A model generated the notes under the pieces. It did no database searches. It worked only from the letters and a program-made list of their open reading frames with translations, and was not told the origin of the DNA. Of a DNA stretch of 64,000 nucleotides, positions 44,504-52,623 are shown piece after piece (the first letter of the stretch is position 1; the number at the start of each line of letters is the position of its first letter). Both the position numbers and the translations under genes were made by a program. This stretch comes from Mycobacterium ahvazicum (GTDB lineage Bacteria; Actinomycetota; Actinomycetes; Mycobacteriales; Mycobacteriaceae): NCBI RefSeq assembly GCF_900176255.2, contig NZ_FXEG02000003.1:310001-374000 (forward strand), given 5' to 3'.

Positions 44504-45433
44504 CTAGCGCTGCCGAATCGCGGTGCAATAGTAAGTCCCGTCGGCCAAACTTCCAGCGGTCGCCGGTATTTCGGCTAGGCCGTTGGCCGCGAACAGTTCA
44601 TTGAGCGTCTTGGATTCCGTCTGCCAGCCGTGGCGATTCAGGTATGCGGCGACGTCGTTGCGCTCAACGTCGTAGCGCAAGTCGGCGAGTTCCACATCGA
44701 ATCCGTGCGCACGCCAACGCTCGCCGGCGATGGCGACCATGTCCGGCGCCGGCTCACCGTTTTCGTCCGGCCGGTTACCGAAAATCTCGGCAGCAAGCCG
44801 GCTTCCGGGTGTGCTGAGATCGGTGATGTTGTCCAGCAAGCGATCCTGCGCATCCGGCGGCAGGAACGCAAGCAGCCCCTCGGCGATCCAAGCACTGGGC
44901 TGGTCAGCGTCAAAGCCCTTATCGCGCAACGCCGTTGGCCAATCGTGCCGCAGATCGATCGGTACCACTCGCAGTTCGACCGTCGGCCGCACGTCCAAAC
45001 CCGCCAGCGTGGAGTCTTTGAACTGCATCACCTCGGGCTGATCGATCTCGAACACCGTGGCCCCGGCCGGCCAAGACAGTCGGTAGGCCCGCGCATCCAG
45101 TCCCGACGCGAGGATGACGGCCTGGCGGATGCCCGCGTCCATCGCGTCCCGGAAAAACGCGTCGAAGTACGGGGTCCGGACACCCATCAGGTCGGCCATC
45201 CGCTGCAAACCCCACGCCTCGTCGGCGACGTCGATGTCGGCCGCGTCGATCTCCCCGTTGGCCCAGCGCGCGAGGAATTCGATTCCCACGGCCCGCACCA
45301 GGGGCTCGGCGAAAGGGTCGTTCATCAGCGGCTTGCCGGCCCTGGTGGCGACGGCCCGGCCGGCGGCCACCATGGTGGCTGTCGCCCCGACGCTGGTCGC
45401 GAGGTCCCACGAATCGTTTTCTGTACGAGGCAT
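44504..45433 (-). CDS. SAM-dependent methyltransferase (TIGR00027/leucine-carboxymethyl type)
   Basis: A 309-residue class I methyltransferase of the large mycobacterial family that begins NDSWDLATSVGATATMVAAGRA. SAM-binding motifs are AVILASGLDARAYRL (about 107-121) and VFEIDQPEVMQFK (about 128-140), and the AWIAEGLLAFLP segment follows. GAAAGGG stands before ATG 45433. The substrate is unknown for the family. It is separated from a YceI gene by 96 bp and from the DUF7159-like gene by four bp, convergent. Confidence 0.9.
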   Translation of the reverse strand: MPRTENDSWDLATSVGATATMVAAGRAVATRAGKPLMNDPFAEPLVRAVGIEFLARWANGEIDAADIDVADEAWGLQRMADLMGVRTPYFDAFFRDAMDAGIRQAVILASGLDARAYRLSWPAGATVFEIDQPEVMQFKDSTLAGLDVRPTVELRVVPIDLRHDWPTALRDKGFDADQPSAWIAEGLLAFLPPDAQDRLLDNITDLSTPGSRLAAEIFGNRPDENGEPAPDMVAIAGERWRAHGFDVELADLRYDVERNDVAAYLNRHGWQTESKTLNELFAANGLAEIPATAGSLADGTYYCTAIRQR

Positions 45434-45529
45434 TTTGATCCCTTTCAGCGAGACAAGGTAATAGATACTTAGCGGCGGTAACTAATCCTCATCGAGGATA
45501 CACGCGCCGATGGGTACCGCCAGTGGAGC

Positions 45530-46078
45530 TCAATCGTCCTTGGCGTGAACCGCGGTGAAAGTCAGCGTCACCTCGTCGGCAACCTGTACCGAGCCCATCA
45601 GCAGCGAGTACGGCTTGATGCCGAAGTCGGACTGACGCACCGTGGACTCGGCGGAGATTCTCCAGGATTCGCCGAGATCCTCAGTGTGCAAATCGATTAC
45701 GTGCTCGTGCCGGTTCCCGCGAATCTCAAGCGTGCCGGTGAGGAGGTAGCCACGCTCGCTTTGTTCGATGACGTCGGCACCGAAGCGGATTTCGGGGAAG
45801 CGATCGGCACCCAGCGAGCTCAACGCGTTCGACCGCACCAGCGCCTTCTCGGGACCCGAGAGGCCCTTGACGCCACCGCGGCTGCCGATCACCTCGAACG
45901 AGTCCGTCTCGACCACAAGCTCGGCCGCAACCGGATCGGCCCCGGTCCATCGCACCGTCGCCCGCCAGCGCGTCATCTCGATCGTGAGGCGATGGCCCAT
46001 CCGCGCGGCCCGGCCCTTGACCCCGGTACGAAGCTGCAGTTCGCCGTCAGCGGCGTCAAGCGTCCATAAGTCGGTCAC
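45530..46078 (-). CDS. YceI family lipid-binding-type protein
   Basis: A 182-residue YceI-like lipocalin-fold protein. The family pattern of long antiparallel strands is visible, including TDLWTLDAADGELQLRTGVKG, VVETDSFEVIGSRGG, FPEIRFGADVIEQ, LTGTLEIRGNRHEHVIDLHT and a C-terminal SDFGIKPYSLLMGSVQVADEVTL. There is no signal peptide, so it would act in the cytoplasm; homologues bind isoprenoid quinones or lipids. It lies 13 bp after the alcohol dehydrogenase gene. Confidence 0.87.
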   Translation of the reverse strand: MTDLWTLDAADGELQLRTGVKGRAARMGHRLTIEMTRWRATVRWTGADPVAAELVVETDSFEVIGSRGGVKGLSGPEKALVRSNALSSLGADRFPEIRFGADVIEQSERGYLLTGTLEIRGNRHEHVIDLHTEDLGESWRISAESTVRQSDFGIKPYSLLMGSVQVADEVTLTFTAVHAKDD

Positions 46079-46091
46079 AAACCGACTGTAT

Positions 46092-47105
46092 TCACATGGT
46101 CAAAACGGTGCGGTAGTGCGCCCGTCCTTGCTCCATCGCCGCGTAGCCCTCGGCGGCCTGGGCCAGCGGCAACTCCTCGATCCAGGCCCGCACGCCTGAC
46201 AGCACGGCGAAATGCATTGTGTCTTCGACATCTTTCGCGGTGCCCGACGGGTGGCCGACGATGCTCACACCCGGCGTGATCAGCTGTACCGGGCTGATCG
46301 GCAGCGGGTCGGTGGTCACGCCGATGGTGATCAATTCGCCCCGGGGCGCCAGCCCGCCAACCGTGTCGGCCATGGCGGCGGAGTTTCCCGCCGTGCCCAG
46401 CACGACCGTCGCGCCACCCAAGTCCTGCAGCGCGCGGGCGACGTCACCACTGGTGGAATCGATGTAATGGTGGGCACCCAGTTTCCGGGCATCGGCTTCC
46501 TTGCCGGCGCCGCGCGCGATCGCGATGGTCTCGAAGCCCATCGCCCGGGAGAACTGCACGCCGAGATGGCCGAGCCCACCGACACCGAGAATCGCGACCC
46601 GGTCACCCGGCAGCGCCTTGGTGTGGCGCAACGCGTTGTAGGTCGTCACGCCGGCACAGCCCATCGGTGCCGCTTCCACATGCGACAGCTCGGCCGGGAC
46701 GCGGGCCAGCGCATTGGCCGGTACCGTCACGGACTGCGCATAGCCGCCGGGATACTGCCAGCTCGGAACCTTCATGTTGGCGCAGTGGATGAAAATGCCC
46801 CTGCGACAGGGATCGCAGCGGTTGCAGTTTCCGCCGAACCAGCCGACGGCGACGCGATCACCAACCGCGAAGCCCTCGACCTCATCGCCGAGTTCGGCTA
46901 TGGTTCCGGCGATTTCATGCCCCAACGTCAGCGGCCACGTCATGTTCGGAAAGCCGCCGTTGGCGAATGCGCGGTCGGTCCCGCACACACCGCAGGCCGT
47001 GACGGTCAGCCGTACTTCGTCACGGCCGGGCGGTTTCGTCTCAACTTCGGTCAGCTCCAAAGACCCGCCAGGGGACTGCATCTGGACGGCGTGATGTGTC
47101 GGCAT
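46092..47105 (-). CDS. Zinc-dependent alcohol dehydrogenase
   Basis: A 337-residue medium-chain dehydrogenase. The catalytic zinc ligands are in ACGVCGTD (about 33-40) and LGHEIAG; the structural zinc site is CNRCDPCRRGIFIHC with four cysteines. The cofactor motif is GVGGLGHLG (about 170). The layout suits NAD(P)-linked oxidation of a primary or secondary alcohol. It starts 26 bp after the CYP125-type gene and could oxidise the alcohol that P450 makes (inference); YceI follows after 13 bp. Confidence 0.9.
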   Translation of the reverse strand: MPTHHAVQMQSPGGSLELTEVETKPPGRDEVRLTVTACGVCGTDRAFANGGFPNMTWPLTLGHEIAGTIAELGDEVEGFAVGDRVAVGWFGGNCNRCDPCRRGIFIHCANMKVPSWQYPGGYAQSVTVPANALARVPAELSHVEAAPMGCAGVTTYNALRHTKALPGDRVAILGVGGLGHLGVQFSRAMGFETIAIARGAGKEADARKLGAHHYIDSTSGDVARALQDLGGATVVLGTAGNSAAMADTVGGLAPRGELITIGVTTDPLPISPVQLITPGVSIVGHPSGTAKDVEDTMHFAVLSGVRAWIEELPLAQAAEGYAAMEQGRAHYRTVLTM

Positions 47106-47131
47106 GCGTTACCCCCGGTCGAATTGGTGCC

Positions 47132-48409
47132 TCAATGGGCGACAGGACATTCCCCGGACCCGTAGTCCACCTGCCAGTGCTTGATGCCGTTGAGCCAGCC
47201 CGATCGCAACCGCTGCGGCTTGCCGGCGGACTTGATGTCGGGCATGGCGTCGGCGATCGCGTTGAACATCAGGTCGATGGTCATGCGCGCCAGGTTCGCG
47301 CCGATGCAGTAGTGGGCGCCGGTCCCGCCGAATCCCACGTGCGGGTTCGGGTTGCGCAGGATGTTGAAGGTGAACGGGTCCTCGAAGACGTCCTCGTCGA
47401 AGTTGGCCGAGCGGTAGACCATTACCACCCGTTGGCCCTTCTTGATCTGCACTCCGGACAGCTCGTAGTCCTCGAGGGCGGTGCGCTGGAATGACGTGAC
47501 CGGGGTGGCCCATCGGACGATCTCGTCGGCCGTGGTGGCGGGGCGTTCCCGCTTGTACAACTCCCATTGGTCGGGGAAATCGGTGAAGGCCATCATGCCC
47601 TGGGTGATGGAGTTTCTGGTCGTCTCGTTGCCGGCTACCGCCAGCAGGATGACGAAGAAGCCGAACTCGTCGTCGGAGAGCTTGTGGCCGTCGACGTCGG
47701 CCTGGACCAGCTTGGTGACGATGTCGTCGCCGGGGTTTTGCGCCCGGTCCGCGGCCATCTGCATCGCGTAGGTGATCAGTTCGACCGAGGCGCCCATCGC
47801 ATCGTTGCGGGCGAATTCGGGGTCCTGGTCGCCGACCATCTGGTTGGACCAGTGGAACAGCTTCATGCGTTCCTCCTGGGGCACGCCCATCAGCCCGGCG
47901 ATGGCCTGCAGCGGAAGCTCGCACGACACCTGCTCGACGAAATCGCCGGAGCCTTCGGCGGCCGCGTTCGCAACGATCTGCCGGGCGCGCGCGTTCAGGT
48001 CCTCCCGCAGCCGTTCGACGGCGCGGGGCGTAAAGCCGCGGGAGATGATTTTGCGAAGGTGGGTGTGCTGCGGGGCGTCCATGTTGAGCAACACGTACTT
48101 GCCCGTCTCGCGCTGCTCGCGGACCGTGCCCTCGCGGTAGCGGGGCAGGGCGGTGTTCTCCAGGCTGGAGAACACATCGCTGCGCAACGAAATCTCTTTG
48201 ACGTCCTTGTGCTTGGAGACCACCCAGAAGCCGCCGTCGTCGAACCCGCCGCAACCGCTGGGCTGTTCGTTCCACCAGATCGGCACGGTGCGTCGCAGCT
48301 CGGCCAATTCCTCCACCGGCAATCGCTCGGCGTGGATGTCCGGATCGGTGAAATCGAAGCCCGGAGGCAAATTCGGGATCGGCTTGGTGGTCGTCTCGTT
48401 AGTTGACAA
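47132..48409 (-). CDS. Cytochrome P450, CYP125-type (steroid C26/27-hydroxylase paralogue)
   Basis: A 425-residue soluble P450 that I recognise as CYP125-like: LPPGFDFTDPDIHAERLPVE, HLRKIISRGFTPRAVERL, GDFVEQVSCELPLQAIAGLM, FVILLAVAGNETTRNSITQG, the ExxR in DEIVRW and the heme loop GFGGTGAHYCIGANLARM. CYP125A1 of M. tuberculosis hydroxylates the cholesterol side chain, but it lies in the sterol regulon, not here, so this is probably a paralogue. The start is TTG 48409 with GAGGAG six bases upstream; upstream ATG and GTG frames lack homology. It is followed by an alcohol dehydrogenase. Confidence 0.9.
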   Translation of the reverse strand: MSTNETTTKPIPNLPPGFDFTDPDIHAERLPVEELAELRRTVPIWWNEQPSGCGGFDDGGFWVVSKHKDVKEISLRSDVFSSLENTALPRYREGTVREQRETGKYVLLNMDAPQHTHLRKIISRGFTPRAVERLREDLNARARQIVANAAAEGSGDFVEQVSCELPLQAIAGLMGVPQEERMKLFHWSNQMVGDQDPEFARNDAMGASVELITYAMQMAADRAQNPGDDIVTKLVQADVDGHKLSDDEFGFFVILLAVAGNETTRNSITQGMMAFTDFPDQWELYKRERPATTADEIVRWATPVTSFQRTALEDYELSGVQIKKGQRVVMVYRSANFDEDVFEDPFTFNILRNPNPHVGFGGTGAHYCIGANLARMTIDLMFNAIADAMPDIKSAGKPQRLRSGWLNGIKHWQVDYGSGECPVAH

Positions 48410-48709
48410 GGCCCACTCCTCGATACGAAGTCTTCTAGTCGTATGTCTTGTGCCAAATAAACCACTGCAACACCACCGTTGGGAAGGATTGACGCAACAT
48501 CGACCGGCCAAATTGCAACATGTTCAGCGGCGATGAGGGGTGACGACGTCGGCCAACCTCTGCCCGGCCCAGCCGGGACACCGGTGGCGGGTTGGCCGAT
48601 GGACGGTCGGTCAGCCAACCCTTGTGGCCCGCGACACAATCGATATGCTTTTGTCCAGGTCACCGGCGCACCGAGGGCCGGGTGACGGGAACGGAAGGGT
48701 GGGAGGCGC
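48410..48709. other. Divergent intergenic region, 300 bp
   Basis: Separates the CYP125-type gene from a divergent secreted-protein gene. No gene is supported. It should contain both promoters. I looked for the KstR-type inverted repeat of cholesterol genes and did not see a convincing one. Confidence 0.4.
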
Positions 48710-49108
48710 ATGATTCGCGAGGTACTCGCCGTCGCTGCGATCACGGGTGGGGCCATCAGCGTCGCGCCCTGCGCGGCGGCCGGTTACGAAGGCGACGTCC
48801 CGAACATGAACTATCAGGCCTCGCTGGGCGCGCCGTGCGACAACTACGAGCGCTTCATTTTCGGACGCGGGCCCAGTGGCCAGGCCGAAGCGTGCCACTT
48901 CCCGCCGCCCAACCAGTTCCCCGCCGCGACCACCGGCTACTGGGTGATTTCCTATCCGCTGTACGGAGTCCAGCAGGCCGGCGCGAAGTGCCCCGGCCCG
49001 CAGAGCGCGGCACAGTCCGATCGCGGACTGCCGATGTTGTGCCTGGGCGCTCAAGGCTGGCAGGAGGGTTGGTTCACCGGGGCCGGGTTCTTCCCGCCTT
49101 CGGGATAA
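48710..49108 (+). CDS. Small secreted protein, Rv1891-like
   Basis: A 132-residue exported protein of unknown function, by place the counterpart of Rv1891 (recall). A signal peptide covers about 1-23 (VLAVAAITGGAISVAPCAAA). The mature part has several cysteines (GAPCDNYERF, EACHFPP, AKCPGPQ, MLCLGAQG), which could form two disulfides, and many aromatic and proline residues. GGGAGGCGC precedes ATG 48710. It resembles the group of small mycobacterial secreted Cys proteins but no activity is known. Confidence 0.82.
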   Translation: MIREVLAVAAITGGAISVAPCAAAGYEGDVPNMNYQASLGAPCDNYERFIFGRGPSGQAEACHFPPPNQFPAATTGYWVISYPLYGVQQAGAKCPGPQSAAQSDRGLPMLCLGAQGWQEGWFTGAGFFPPSG

Positions 49109-49244
49109 CCGACACGGCCGAAACGTCGGCCGACGCGGAGCCCAATTCCCCGGTGGCTGCGCTTCGTGCGCTCGCTGGTCAATTACCGACCCTCTAGAGT
49201 CGTACCAAAGTTCCTTTCAAGTCCCGCAACGATAGGAGACTCCG

Positions 49245-49469
49245 GTGGCGGTCAACCCCAGAGACGCCGTGGACGCGGTCAAGGACATCGCGACCAATGC
49301 CGTCGAAAAGGCTTCGGACATCGTCGAAAACGCCGGCGACATTATCCGCGGCGACCTCAAGGGCGGGGTCAGCGGCATCGTCGAGAATTCGATCGACATC
49401 GCGACTCACGCGGTCGAGCGAACCAAGGAAGTCTTCACCGGCGGCAAGTACGACGTAGGCGAGGATTAG
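49245..49469 (+). CDS. Small amphipathic protein, Rv1893-like
   Basis: A 74-residue protein, mostly alternating hydrophobic and charged residues: VDAVKDIATNAVEKASDIVE, IIRGDLKGGVSGIVENSIDI and THAVERTKEVF. It probably folds as one or two amphipathic helices, possibly at a membrane surface; there is no signal peptide. GTG 49245 has AGGAGAC upstream. Rv1893 of M. tuberculosis has about the same size and place (recall). The function is unknown. Confidence 0.82.
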   Translation: MAVNPRDAVDAVKDIATNAVEKASDIVENAGDIIRGDLKGGVSGIVENSIDIATHAVERTKEVFTGGKYDVGED

Positions 49470-49486
49470 CCGAAGACTGGCCTCGA

Positions 49487-50617
49487 TCAGACGCTGGCGG
49501 CCTCATTGAGCTCGTCGAGCTTGTTGGTCGCCTCCAGGTATTCCTGCACCCAGCGCTCGATGACGGTCGACGTCTTCTCCACCTTGCTGAACTGCCCGAC
49601 CACCTGACCGACGGGGTTGAAGGCCACGTCGACGGATTCGTTGGGGTAGCGGTTCGTGGCGCGCACGGCCATGCCGGAAACCATGTACTGCAGCGGCATT
49701 CCGAGCGGCTTGGGGTTGTCCGGCTTCTCCCACGCCTCGGTCCAGTCGTTGCGCAGCATCCGGGCCGGCTTGCCGGTGAACGAGCGGCTGCGCACGGTGT
49801 CGCGGCTGCCGGCCCTGACGTAGGCCGCCTGCTGCACCGGCGTGTTCGAGGATTCCTCGACCATCAGCCATTGCGAGCCGGTCCACGCGCCCTGGCAGCC
49901 CAGCGCCAGGGCCGCGGCGATCTGCTGGCCGCTGCCGATGCCGCCGGCGCCGAGAACGGGGACCGGGGCCACCTCCTTGACGACCTGCGGCCACAGCACG
50001 ATCGAGCCGACCTCGCCGCAGTGTCCGCCGGCCTCGCCGCCCTGGGCGATGATGATGTCGACGCCGGCATCGGCGTGCTTGCGCGCCTGCGAGGGGGAGC
50101 CACACAGCGCGGCCACCTTGAGCCCGGCCTCGTGGATGTGCTTGATCATGTCGGCCGGCGGGGTGCCCAGCGCATTGGCGATCATCTTCACCTTCGGGTG
50201 CTTGAGTGCCACCTCGACCTGCGGCGTGGCCGTTGCCTCGGTCCACCCGAGCAGCTGCAAGGTGTCGCCGTCGCTGTCCTCGACCGGCACGCCGTGGTCG
50301 GCGAGGATCTTCTTACCGAAGTCCAGGTGCTCCTGCGGAACCATCGCCTGAAGCTGTTTGGTCAGTTCTTCGGCGGACAGGTTCGAGTCCATGCCCTCGT
50401 ACTTGTTCGGGATCACGATGTCGACGCCGTACGGGTGGTCGCCGATGTTCTCGTCAATCCAGTTGAGCTCGATCTCCAGCTGCTCGGGCGTGAAGCCCAC
50501 CGCGCCGAGCACGCCGAAGCCCCCGGCCTTGCTGACCGCCACCACGACATCGCGACAGTGCGTGAAGGCGAAGATCGGGAACTCGATACCGAGCTCGTCG
50601 CAAATAGGGGTGTGCAT
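49487..50617 (-). CDS. Nitronate monooxygenase family protein, Rv1894c-like
   Basis: A 376-residue FMN-dependent NMO/NPD-type TIM barrel. FMN-binding and catalytic segments are visible: FPIFAFTHCRDVVVAVSKAGG at the start, IIAQGGEAGGHCGEV with the catalytic His (about 190), and VLGAGGIGSGQQIAAALALG (about 218). It oxidises nitronates to carbonyl products and may protect against propionate-3-nitronate; other 2-nitropropane dioxygenase-like reactions are possible. It is convergent with the small Rv1893-like gene, 17 bp away. Confidence 0.92.
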   Translation of the reverse strand: MHTPICDELGIEFPIFAFTHCRDVVVAVSKAGGFGVLGAVGFTPEQLEIELNWIDENIGDHPYGVDIVIPNKYEGMDSNLSAEELTKQLQAMVPQEHLDFGKKILADHGVPVEDSDGDTLQLLGWTEATATPQVEVALKHPKVKMIANALGTPPADMIKHIHEAGLKVAALCGSPSQARKHADAGVDIIIAQGGEAGGHCGEVGSIVLWPQVVKEVAPVPVLGAGGIGSGQQIAAALALGCQGAWTGSQWLMVEESSNTPVQQAAYVRAGSRDTVRSRSFTGKPARMLRNDWTEAWEKPDNPKPLGMPLQYMVSGMAVRATNRYPNESVDVAFNPVGQVVGQFSKVEKTSTVIERWVQEYLEATNKLDELNEAASV

Positions 50618-50734
50618 TACAACTCCTGGGATGCTGGCCGAATTGGAACGTGTTCTAGTTTAATACCCGCGTCCATGACGTGGCCAGGGGCCCCTTACTA
50701 GCGCGCCACGACTACGACGTGTCGCCGAAAGCGG

Positions 50735-51205
50735 TCAGATGACCAGGGCGCGGGCCACCCACAGGAGCAGGAACGCGAGCATGCACCCCGCGCAGACCAG
50801 GTGATCGCGGCAGACCGACCGGGCCAGCCGGCTCTGCTCGGCCACGCTGTCGGTGCGCTGCCCGAGCCGAATCGCGTCAGGAACCGTCTGCGTCAGTGCC
50901 AGCATCGTCGGGATGCCGGCCAGCCCGGCCGACAGCACCAGTAGCCAGGCGGGATCGCGACCCAGCGTTGCCTGAAACCCGAACGCGCCCAACAAAATCA
51001 GCATCACCAGCGCGATCAGCCGGCTCATCGGGCGCGACGCGGTGGTCGCGCGGTGGTAATACGTCGCGATGGACGCGAGCACCGGCTCGGGCAATTCCTC
51101 GCCGGCCGACCGATGCACCAGAACCTGGACATCGAACATCAGGTCCATCCACAACACGGCGAAGAGGAAGCCGCTGCAGGCGGTGAGCAATGCAGCCACA
51201 CTCAT
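50735..51205 (-). CDS. Four-helix membrane protein of unknown function
   Basis: A 156-residue integral membrane protein. Hydrophobic segments lie at about 1-25, 62-80, 88-108 and 137-156 (SRLARSVCRDHLVCAGCMLA leads into the last). Charged loops include HRSAGEELPEPVLASIATYY. GGAGG is three bases before ATG 51205. I do not recognise a family; its place near the pstS gene gives no clear clue. Confidence 0.75.
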   Translation of the reverse strand: MSVAALLTACSGFLFAVLWMDLMFDVQVLVHRSAGEELPEPVLASIATYYHRATTASRPMSRLIALVMLILLGAFGFQATLGRDPAWLLVLSAGLAGIPTMLALTQTVPDAIRLGQRTDSVAEQSRLARSVCRDHLVCAGCMLAFLLLWVARALVI

Positions 51206-51267
51206 CCACCTCCGGTTCGCCCGAATATAGCGGCCATCCGCCGATTGGAACAGGTTTCACTACTACG

Positions 51268-52377
51268 TCAGGCGACCGCGTTGACCGAAGCCAACAACCA
51301 GGACTTCCATTCGGTGGGAATCGGTATGTATCCGTTGTCCGCCAGGCCTTCCTGGCCGGCCCCGAGAGCGCTCTCCAAGAATGCGCGCACGGCGGTACCG
51401 ACCTGCGGATCCGCATACTTCGAGCAGACGATCTCATAGGTCGCCATCACGATCGGATAGGCGCCGGACTGGGTGGGGTTATAGAACGACACGGTGTCGA
51501 GCACCATGTCGTTGTCCCGGCCGATGACGGCCGCACCCGCGATCGTCTTGCTCACCGAGTCGGCGCTGATCGATACCGGGTCCGGACCGGCCGCAGTGAC
51601 GATCTTCGCCATGTTCAGGTTCTTCGCCTCGGCGAACGACCACTCGTTATAGGTGATCGCCCCTTCGGTGGCCTTGACCGCCGACGAGGTGCCGTCGTTG
51701 CCTTTGGCGCCCTCCCCGACACCGCCGTTGAACGCCTTGCCGGCGCCTTTGCCCCACACGCCCCCCGACGCCGCGTCGAGGTACTTCTGGAAGTTGTCCG
51801 TGGTCCCGGACATATCGCTGCGGAACACGACCCGAATCGGTTCGGCGGGCAGCGTCACGCCCTTATTGAGCGCCTGGATCGCGGGATCGTTCCACGTGGT
51901 GATCGCTCCCTTGAAGATCTTCGCGGCCGTCTGGGCATCGAGGTTCAGCGATGCGGTGCCCTTGACGTTGAAGGTGATCGCGATCGGCCCGAATACCACC
52001 GGCAGGTCCCAGGCCGGCGAACCGCAACGGTCCTGGGCCGCCGCGTACTCATTGCCTGCCAGCGGTGAGTCCGAGCCACCGAAATCGGTTTGGTTGCCCG
52101 TGAATTCACTGATCCCGGCACCCGAGCCGTTCGCGGTGTAGTCCAGGGTCTGGCCGGGGCACGCCTGTTCGAACGCCTTGATGAACCGCGTCATCGCGTT
52201 GGCCTGTGCCGTCGATCCACTGGCTTTCAGCTTCGCCTTGCCGCCGCAATTCACCTTCACCGGCGAGGTCGGCGTCGTGGAGTTCCCCGCGGCATTGTTG
52301 TCGGCGCCGCATCCGGATAACAGCAGTGCACTGGTGACCGCGACACTGAGCGCGGCGCCAAATCGGTTGCGCTTCAA
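51268..52377 (-). CDS. Phosphate-binding lipoprotein PstS (PstS3-like)
   Basis: A 369-residue periplasmic phosphate receptor, lipid-anchored at Cys23 (LLSGC). Phosphate-binding loops are conserved: [51 protein letters not shown] and the C-terminal [10 protein letters not shown]. It resembles M. tuberculosis PstS3 closely (recall), yet no pstC, pstA or pstB gene is nearby, so it stands alone. TTG 52377 with AGGA upstream is used; no ATG or GTG lies between it and the signal peptide. Confidence 0.92.
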   Translation of the reverse strand: MKRNRFGAALSVAVTSALLLSGCGADNNAAGNSTTPTSPVKVNCGGKAKLKASGSTAQANAMTRFIKAFEQACPGQTLDYTANGSGAGISEFTGNQTDFGGSDSPLAGNEYAAAQDRCGSPAWDLPVVFGPIAITFNVKGTASLNLDAQTAAKIFKGAITTWNDPAIQALNKGVTLPAEPIRVVFRSDMSGTTDNFQKYLDAASGGVWGKGAGKAFNGGVGEGAKGNDGTSSAVKATEGAITYNEWSFAEAKNLNMAKIVTAAGPDPVSISADSVSKTIAGAAVIGRDNDMVLDTVSFYNPTQSGAYPIVMATYEIVCSKYADPQVGTAVRAFLESALGAGQEGLADNGYIPIPTEWKSWLLASVNAVA

Positions 52378-52623
52378 ATCCGTTCCTACCTGTCGCGACG
52401 AAACGGGAGCGCCGCCGCGCTGTCCGCGGCGCACTGGCCAGCCATCTCTGGCAGTCACGAAGCAAATATTAACAAGGGTCACACCCACCAAAATTTGCCA
52501 TCCGCGGACGACGCGGTGCCGACCCTTGATCCGCTCCGCCGCCAGCGGGTACCGTAGTGCTGCCAATTACGAAACGCAGAGTAGCGTAATAGGATCCCCG
52601 GCTCCACCGAAAGGAACGGCTCG

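Noticed and set aside
48410..48709. KstR operator before the CYP125-type gene
   Set aside because: No inverted repeat close to the KstR consensus could be found by eye.
52378..52623. Phosphate-starvation (RegX3-type) box before pstS
   Set aside because: GGTGGGTGTGACCC is suggestive, but no pair of GTTCACC-like repeats with the proper spacing is visible.
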